Assembly: GCF_037940415.1 (NCBI RefSeq) | Contig: NZ_CP149798.1 | Location: 3,775,001-3,839,000, forward strand | DNA from: Streptomyces sp. f51 | GTDB taxonomy: Bacteria; Actinomycetota; Actinomycetes; Streptomycetales; Streptomycetaceae | Direction of reading: 5' to 3' | DNA length: 64,000 nt | Shown here: positions 59,347-64,000 of the stretch, piece after piece | How the letters are laid out: every line of letters starts with the position of its first letter | Position numbering within the stretch: the first letter of the stretch is position 1 | Program-made: the position numbers and the translations under genes | Notes under the pieces: generated by a model | Seen by the model: the letters and a program-made list of their open reading frames with translations, nothing else | Told to the model about the DNA's origin: nothing | Databases searched by the model: none

Positions 59347-59769
59347 TCACCGCACCGCCAGGACCGCGCGCACGGTCTTGCCGCCGAAGCCCGTACTGAC
59401 GATCTCCAGACTGTGGGCCAGCTGCTGGACCATGGCCAGGCCCCGGCCGCTTTCCGATTCCGCGTCCAGCACGCCGATCCGCGGCCTTCCGGGACTGTCG
59501 TCGTGGACCTCGACGGTCACGCGTCCGTGCCCCAGCTGAAGCCGCAGCCGGCAACCGCTGCGGCCGTACCGCACGGCGTTGGCGACGAGCTCGGAGGCGA
59601 TCAGTGTGGCGTCGTCCACCTGGTCCGCGGTCGGTGACGCGAGCCGTGGTCGCGGCCGGGTCAGGAACGCCGTGGTCAGTTTGCGGGCCCTGCCCGCCGA
59701 GACGGCCGTACGCGGCAGTGTGTACTCCACGCGGGCGGTCGGCCTGACGGTGCGCCGGTGCGCACGCAT
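59347..59769 (-). CDS. Anti-sigma regulatory factor-type ATPase (RsbW-like HATPase_c)
   Basis: 140 aa from ATG 59769, with AGAGG 8 nt upstream; a longer reading to 59904 is Arg-rich and unlikely. GHKL ATP-binding motifs: N-box ASELVANAVRYG (about 66-77), G1-type VHDDSPGRPR and G2 SGRGLAMVQQLAHS (about 105-118). This is the protein kinase/anti-sigma class that phosphorylates STAS proteins. Streptomyces genomes hold many such orphans. It could act with the PP2C phosphatases of this window, but no evidence links them beyond family logic. Confidence 0.88.
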   Translation of the reverse strand: MRAHRRTVRPTARVEYTLPRTAVSAGRARKLTTAFLTRPRPRLASPTADQVDDATLIASELVANAVRYGRSGCRLRLQLGHGRVTVEVHDDSPGRPRIGVLDAESESGRGLAMVQQLAHSLEIVSTGFGGKTVRAVLAVR

Positions 59770-59961
59770 GACTGACACCTCTCTTCCCCCTCCCAGGACG
59801 ACGGATCCCCGCCGACGGCTCCGTCCCCGTCGGCCGGGACCCCGCGCGAAACGGTGCGCGGCCGGTCCTGCCCTCGGGTGATGCCCCACCCGGGCGATCC
59901 GCAACCAGGGACGCGCGTCACAAAGCTGCCACGGACACGTCAGGGCGGCCCGGCGGCCCGT

Positions 59962-60420
59962 TCAGCGCCCCGAGTCCAGCAGGCGGAAGTCGGCGTAGTC
60001 GAACCCGGGCGCCACCACACAGCTGACCAGAACCTCCTCGTCGCCGGCCGGACGCGCGGACTGCCAGACCCCGCCGGGGACGAGGACCTGGGGGCGCTCC
60101 CCGGCCTCGATCCGGGGGCCGAGGCGGATCACCTGCGGGGTGGACTGGGGAGTGGACCCGTCGCCGCCGAGCAGGACGTCGAGGGGCCCACCGCGGTGCC
60201 ACAGCCAGAGTTCGTCCGAGCGGACGGTGTGCCAGGCGGAGGTGTCGCCGGGCGTGAGCAGGAAGTAGATCGCCGAGGCGGCGGCGCGGGGTCCCGGGTA
60301 GCCGTCGGGCAGGAACGCCTGCGGCGCCGTCCAGGTCTCGGTGAACCAGCCGCCCTCCGGGTGGGGACGCATGTCCAGGGCGGCGGCCAGCGCGGGGATC
60401 CCGGTCTCAGGAGAGGTCAT
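59962..60420 (-). CDS. Cupin_5/DUF985 protein
   Basis: 152 aa. Compact cupin: RPHPEGGWFTETWTA (about 18-32), AIYFLLTPGDTSAWHTVRSDELWLWHRGGPLDVLL (about 50-84) with the metal histidines, and PGGVWQSARPAGDEEVLVSCVVAPGFDYADFRLL at the end. DUF985 proteins bind metal and a carbohydrate-like ligand, but the reaction is unknown. ATG 60420. Divergent from the FkbM gene, 81 bp between the start codons. Confidence 0.9.
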   Translation of the reverse strand: MTSPETGIPALAAALDMRPHPEGGWFTETWTAPQAFLPDGYPGPRAAASAIYFLLTPGDTSAWHTVRSDELWLWHRGGPLDVLLGGDGSTPQSTPQVIRLGPRIEAGERPQVLVPGGVWQSARPAGDEEVLVSCVVAPGFDYADFRLLDSGR

Positions 60421-60501
60421 CCCTTGCCTCTATCACGCGGCCGGAAGGAGGTTCAACCAACTCCCGGTGGACACGCCCGCGTCTCTGACAGGGTGGGGTC
60501 C

Positions 60502-61434
60502 ATGGCGACCCTTCACAGAAAGCTGCTAGGTCTGCTGCCCCGCGTGGGCGTGCAGGTGCTGGACCTCGGATCGGGAGCCGCGGTGGTCTACCGGCGCGGT
60601 GTGCGCAGACGGGTCGCCCTCGGCAAGGGCGCCGACCTGGTGCTGCGCGGACGGACGGCCGCCTGGAAGCAGGTGCCGCTCGGCGGCACCGGCGCCCGCC
60701 TCCTGCTCGACGAGAAGGAGACGGCGGCCGACGAGCGCTCGTTCCAGCTGTCGGCCGCGTCCTACCTCTGCGGGCAGCACGTCACCGCCCTGCTCGACCG
60801 GTACGAGGTGAACTGCGTCCTCGACGTGGGCGCCAACTCCGGCCAGTACGGACGCCAGTTGCGCCGCCTCGGCTACACCGGCCGGATCGTCTCGTTCGAG
60901 CCGACCGCCGAGGCCTTCGCGAAGCTACGGCAGGCGGCGGAGGGGGACCCCGACTGGCAGGTGCATCAGATCGGTCTCGGGCGGGAGGACACCACCCAGT
61001 CCATCCATGTGGGCTGGAACACCATGAACTCCCTTCTGCCGCCCAGCGATTACGGCAAGGGCCGCTACAAACGCTTCGCCAAGACCCGTACGGAGGAGAT
61101 CGAGGTCCGCCGTCTCGACGGGATGCTGGACACGGTCCTCGCCGGGCTCGACGACCCCCGCCCCTATCTGAAGATGGACACCCAGGGCTACGACCTGGAG
61201 GTGTTCGCGGGTGCGGGGGAGCGCGCCGCGGAGTTCGTCGGCATGCAGTCGGAGGTCGCGACGCTGCGGCTGTACGAGGGCAGTCCCCGGATGGGCGAGG
61301 CCATCGCCGTGTACGAGGAGCGCGGCTTCGAGATCACCGGCATGTACCCGGTGTCGCGGGAGGAGGCCACCGGCCGTGTGGTGGAGTTCGACTGCGTGAT
61401 GGTCCGCGCGACGGCGGTCCCGGCGAGGACGTAG
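60502..61434 (+). CDS. FkbM-family methyltransferase
   Basis: 310 aa S-adenosylmethionine-dependent methyltransferase of class I. SAM-binding motif I is VLDVGANSGQYG (about 108-119), followed by IVSFEPTAEAF. The FkbM-domain segment YLKMDTQGYDLEVFAGAG (about 222-240) is typical. Members methylate sugars or O-linked groups, often in polysaccharide or glycopeptide modification; the N-terminal 90 residues are extra. No glycosyltransferase neighbours exist here. ATG 60502; CAGGGT 7 nt before it may act as a leaderless -10. Confidence 0.9.
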   Translation: MATLHRKLLGLLPRVGVQVLDLGSGAAVVYRRGVRRRVALGKGADLVLRGRTAAWKQVPLGGTGARLLLDEKETAADERSFQLSAASYLCGQHVTALLDRYEVNCVLDVGANSGQYGRQLRRLGYTGRIVSFEPTAEAFAKLRQAAEGDPDWQVHQIGLGREDTTQSIHVGWNTMNSLLPPSDYGKGRYKRFAKTRTEEIEVRRLDGMLDTVLAGLDDPRPYLKMDTQGYDLEVFAGAGERAAEFVGMQSEVATLRLYEGSPRMGEAIAVYEERGFEITGMYPVSREEATGRVVEFDCVMVRATAVPART

Positions 61435-61442
61435 GCGAGGGC

Positions 61443-62525
61443 CTACGCGGGATAGGCGTGGGTCTGGGCCGCCTTGACGGTGGCCCAGACCGGGGACCCC
61501 GGATGCAGGCCGAGTTCCGCCGCCGCGACCGTCGTCAGGTCGGCCGCGAGCGGGAGTTCGCCGGTGAGGTCCACGCGGATCTGGTCGCCGTGCGTCTCCA
61601 GACCCGCGACGCGGCACTGCCACAGGTTGCGGGCGCTGGAGCCGGTGGGCCGGTCGCGGTGCAGCGTCACGGCGCTCGGCGGGAACGCCACGAACACGGG
61701 CCCGTCGAGCCGCTCGGTCGTGGTGATCCCCGGACCCGCCTCCAGCCGTACGGTGTGTCCCCCGGCCTCGCCGCGGTAGAGGTTGAGCCCGACGAGCTGG
61801 GCGATGTAGTCGGTGCGCGGCCTGCGGGCGATGTCCGAGGGGCCGCCCTCCTGGACGACCCGGCCGTCCTCGACCACCACGAGCCGGTCGGCGAGCACCA
61901 TCGCGTCCAGCGGATCGTGCGTCACGAGGACCGCGACGGCCTCGAAGTCGGCCAGATGATGCCGCAGTTGGGCCCGCACGTCCAGGCGGGTACGGGCGTC
62001 GAGCGCGGCGAGCGGTTCGTCCAGCAGCAGCAGCCGGGGACGGGTGGCGAGGGCGCGGGCGACGGCGACCCGCTGCGCCTGCCCGCCGGAGAGCCGGCGC
62101 GGCCTGGTCCCGGCGAACTCGGCGAGGCCCATGCGCTCCAGCCACGCGGCCGCCTGCGCCCGGGCCTCCGCCTTGGACGCACCCTGACAGCGCGGCCCGA
62201 AGGCCACGTTGTCGAGCGCGGACAGATGCGGGAAGAGCAGATAGTCCTGGAAGACGACGCCGACGGGCCGGGACTCGGGCGGCGTGCGGTCCAACGGGGC
62301 GCCGTCCAGCCGCAGTCGGCCGCCCTCGGACAGCGGGGTGAGCCCGGCCAGCGCGCGCAGCGCCGTCGTCTTGCCAGCGCCGTTCGGGCCGAGCAGGGCC
62401 ACGACCTCGCCGGGGGCGGCGCTCAGTTCGATGTCGAGCAGGAACGAGCCGCGCCGGACGACGAGCCGGGCGTCGAGGCCCGTGCCGCCCGGCTCGGCGC
62501 TCTCCGGCGGGTTCGTCGCGGTCAT
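61443..62525 (-). CDS. modC: Molybdate ABC transporter ATP-binding protein ModC
   Basis: 360 aa. Walker A GPNGAGKTT (about 42-50), Q-loop VVFQDYLLFPH, signature LSGGQAQRVAVARAL (about 140), Walker B LLLLDEPLAALD and the switch His in VTHDPLDAM. A C-terminal TOBE/MOP domain (about 285-355, SARNLWQCRVAGLETHGDQIRVDLTG) binds molybdate and regulates import. The ATG overlaps the stop of the permease gene (ATGA). The order on the minus strand is modA, modB, modC. The substrate could also be tungstate; the ModA part gives the best hint. Confidence 0.93.
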   Translation of the reverse strand: MTATNPPESAEPGGTGLDARLVVRRGSFLLDIELSAAPGEVVALLGPNGAGKTTALRALAGLTPLSEGGRLRLDGAPLDRTPPESRPVGVVFQDYLLFPHLSALDNVAFGPRCQGASKAEARAQAAAWLERMGLAEFAGTRPRRLSGGQAQRVAVARALATRPRLLLLDEPLAALDARTRLDVRAQLRHHLADFEAVAVLVTHDPLDAMVLADRLVVVEDGRVVQEGGPSDIARRPRTDYIAQLVGLNLYRGEAGGHTVRLEAGPGITTTERLDGPVFVAFPPSAVTLHRDRPTGSSARNLWQCRVAGLETHGDQIRVDLTGELPLAADLTTVAAAELGLHPGSPVWATVKAAQTHAYPA

Positions 62526-63409
62526 GAGGCCGCCGTCATCCAGCGGTCCCGCAGTCCGGCGAGGACCGCGACCGAGACCAGCAGCAGGACGAGACTCAGG
62601 GCGATCGCGGCGTCGGGGTCGCTCTGGAGGGCCAGGTAGACGGCCAGCGGCATGGTCTGGGTGCGGCCGGGGAAGTTGCCCGCGAAGGTGATCGTCGCGC
62701 CGAACTCGCCGAGGGCGCGGGCCCAGGCCAGCACGGAACCGGCGGCGATGCCGGGGGCGATGAGCGGCAGGGTGACCCGGCGGAACGCGGTGAAACGGGA
62801 GGCGCCGAGGGTCATGGCGGCCTCCTCGTAGCGCGGGTCGGCCGCCCGCAGGGTGCCTTCCACGCTGATCACCAGGAAGGGCATCGCGACGAAGGCCTCG
62901 GCCACGACCACTCCGGCCGTGGTGAAGGGAAGCGTGATCCCGAACCACGCGTCGAGCAGCCTGCCCACGACACCGTTGCGGCCGAGGGCCAGCAGCAGCG
63001 CGACACCGCCGACCACCGGGGGCAGGACGAGGGGCAGGGTGACCAGGGCCCGTACGAGTCCGCGCCCCGGGAACTCCGTACGCGCCAGCAGCCAGGCGAG
63101 CGGCACCCCGAGCACCAGGCTCACGGCGGTGGCCGAGGTCGCCGAGAGCAGGGACAGCTGGAGCGCCTGCCAGACCTCGGGCTTGGCCAGCTGTTCCGGC
63201 AGGCTGTGCCAGGGCGCCCGTACGAGCAGCGCGACCAGCGGGAGCAGCAGGAACGCGAGCCCGACGAGGGCCGGGAGCAGCAGGGGAAGGGGTGTGCGGC
63301 CCCGCACCCGGCCCCCTGCCCGCGTCCGGCCGCGCCCGGGCCGCGGCCCACCCACGAGGGTGTCGGCCGGGGCACCGGACTTGTCGAGCGAGGTCACGGG
63401 ATCACTCAC
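62522..63409 (-). CDS. modB: Molybdate ABC transporter permease ModB
   Basis: 295 aa. About six membrane helices after a Gly/Arg-rich cytoplasmic start of 40 residues. The coupling loop EEAAMTLGASRFTAFRRVTLPLIAPGI (about 197-223) is the EAA motif that touches ModC. GTG 63409. It overlaps modC by 4 nt and follows modA after 121 bp. Typical for a molybdate/tungstate importer; the adjacent proteins make the assignment secure. Confidence 0.93.
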   Translation of the reverse strand: MSDPVTSLDKSGAPADTLVGGPRPGRGRTRAGGRVRGRTPLPLLLPALVGLAFLLLPLVALLVRAPWHSLPEQLAKPEVWQALQLSLLSATSATAVSLVLGVPLAWLLARTEFPGRGLVRALVTLPLVLPPVVGGVALLLALGRNGVVGRLLDAWFGITLPFTTAGVVVAEAFVAMPFLVISVEGTLRAADPRYEEAAMTLGASRFTAFRRVTLPLIAPGIAAGSVLAWARALGEFGATITFAGNFPGRTQTMPLAVYLALQSDPDAAIALSLVLLLVSVAVLAGLRDRWMTAAS

Positions 63410-63530
63410 GGCTTCGGGAGACGGGTTCGGGGCGGCCGGGACGCGGACGGACCCGGACCGCGGGGGTCGGGGTGCGGGCCGACCGGATGCCGCGAGGGCC
63501 GGGGCGCGGTCGGGTCCCGTACGGCGAGGG

Positions 63531-64000
63531 TCAGGAGGTGGGCTTCAGGAAGCCGGCCTCCGTCAGCACCTTCTGGCCCTCAGGGGACTGCACCAGCGCG
63601 ATGAACGCCTTGGCCGCGGCCGTGTTGGGCGCGTCCTTGAGCAGGGCGATCGGGTAGTCGTTGATGGCGTCGGCGGACTCGGGGAACTCCACGCCCTCCA
63701 CCTTGTCACCCCCGGCCTTCACATCGGTCTTGTACACGACCGCCGCGTCGGCCTCCTTCAGCTCCACCTTGGTCAGGGCGCTCTTGACGTCCTGCTCGTA
63801 GGAGACGGGGGTGAGCTTCAGCTTGCTCGCGTCCAGCGCCTTCTGCGCGGCGGCGCCGCACGGCACGGTCTTGTCGCACAGGACGACCTTGAGCCCGGAC
63901 TTGGTGAGGTCCTTCAGGGAGGCGACCTTGTGCGGGTTGCCGGGCAGGGTGGCGATCTCCAGCTGGTTGCGCACGAAGGTGGCGGGAGTGGTCGCCGCGT
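63531..64000 (-). CDS. modA: Molybdate-binding protein ModA, C-terminal part (cut by the window end)
   Basis: The last 156 codons are visible; the start lies beyond 64000. Exported molybdate-binding lipoprotein that delivers MoO4(2-) to ModBC. The visible frame opens ...AATTPATFVRNQLEIATLPGNP, typical of ModA. It continues through VVLCDKTVPCGAAAQKALDASK and LKEADAAVVYKTDVKAGGDKVEG to the terminal SPEGQKVLTEAGFL, the classic periplasmic-binding-protein ending. Specific ligand residues lie partly outside the window. A TRV-type ModE repressor is not seen nearby. Confidence 0.92.
   Translation of the reverse strand, partial: AATTPATFVRNQLEIATLPGNPHKVASLKDLTKSGLKVVLCDKTVPCGAAAQKALDASKLKLTPVSYEQDVKSALTKVELKEADAAVVYKTDVKAGGDKVEGVEFPESADAINDYPIALLKDAPNTAAAKAFIALVQSPEGQKVLTEAGFLKPTS

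Noticed and set aside
1..64000. moeA (left edge) and modABC (right edge) considered as one molybdenum operon
   Set aside because: They lie 60 kb apart on opposite strands with unrelated genes between; at most a shared pathway, not an operon.
1..64000. Search by eye for tRNA genes, DnaA-box clusters and insertion-sequence ends
   Set aside because: No convincing cloverleaf with CCA-type end, no group of TTATCCACA-like boxes and no transposase or terminal inverted repeats with target duplications were found.

Overview
The window is a stretch of a very GC-rich (roughly 70% or more) actinobacterial chromosome, almost certainly Streptomyces. The evidence is the codon bias, GTG and TTG starts, the gene families present (bacterial proteasome activator, mycothiol-dependent maleylpyruvate isomerase family, AdpA-like regulator, many Ser/Thr kinases and SpoIIE-type phosphatases) and two exact copies of the Streptomyces parS sequence GTTTCACGTGAAAC, at 469 and 32954. 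parS sites cluster round the replication origin in this genus, so the window probably lies in the conserved core near oriC. Gene density is high. I found no rRNA, tRNA, insertion sequence, prophage, CRISPR array or secondary-metabolite cluster.

Layout. 1-4.6 kb: end of moeA, a K+ channel with an RCK domain, a quinone oxidoreductase, a repeat-bearing secreted protein and the proteasome activator Bpa. 4.6-8.1 kb: two divergent paralogous membrane Ser/Thr kinases. 8.3-13.1 kb: an orphan DevR-like response regulator divergent from a three-gene branched-chain 2-oxo acid dehydrogenase operon (E1 alpha, E1 beta, E2). 13.1-22 kb: D-Ala-D-Ala carboxypeptidase, GntR/MFS pair, DinB-fold enzyme, nitrilase-family hydrolase, AdpA-like regulator coupled to a LURP-one protein, cupin, and a thioredoxin-NHL protein. 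22-30.6 kb: small membrane protein, secreted Ig-like protein, M18 aminopeptidase, acyl-CoA dehydrogenase, SseB-like protein, pirin and an AI-2E-family transporter. 30.6-41.5 kb: multidomain PP2C phosphatase, aspS, Tat-exported intradiol dioxygenase, an uncharacterised gene, a large FG-GAP protein and metG. 41.6-52.5 kb: VWA protein, FUSC transporter, membrane and secreted proteins, NAD(P)-binding protein, a second PP2C phosphatase, a caspase-like but catalytically degenerate protein and an M20 amidohydrolase. 52.5-56.6 kb: the most unusual part, described below. 56.6-64 kb: small Tudor/SH3-like protein, lipoprotein, MerR protein, cold-shock protein, anti-sigma-type ATPase, DUF985 cupin, FkbM methyltransferase and a modABC molybdate transporter cut by the window edge.

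Two neighbouring modules deserve most attention. First, a 50-residue ORF at 52585-52737 encodes what looks like an exported peptide precursor. It is divergent from an XRE-HTH/TPR regulator at 52887, and a perfect 16-bp palindrome lies between them. This resembles the RRNPP peptide-receptor arrangement of Firmicutes. Second, an ECF sigma factor overlaps a membrane anti-sigma-like protein. Its outer domain resembles the L,D-transpeptidase encoded divergently next door, but the catalytic HGC has become DGW. It may be a dead-enzyme sensor controlling a live enzyme of the same fold. Both functional readings are inference from sequence.

All start sites, domain boundaries and family calls come from reading the sequence without database searches.
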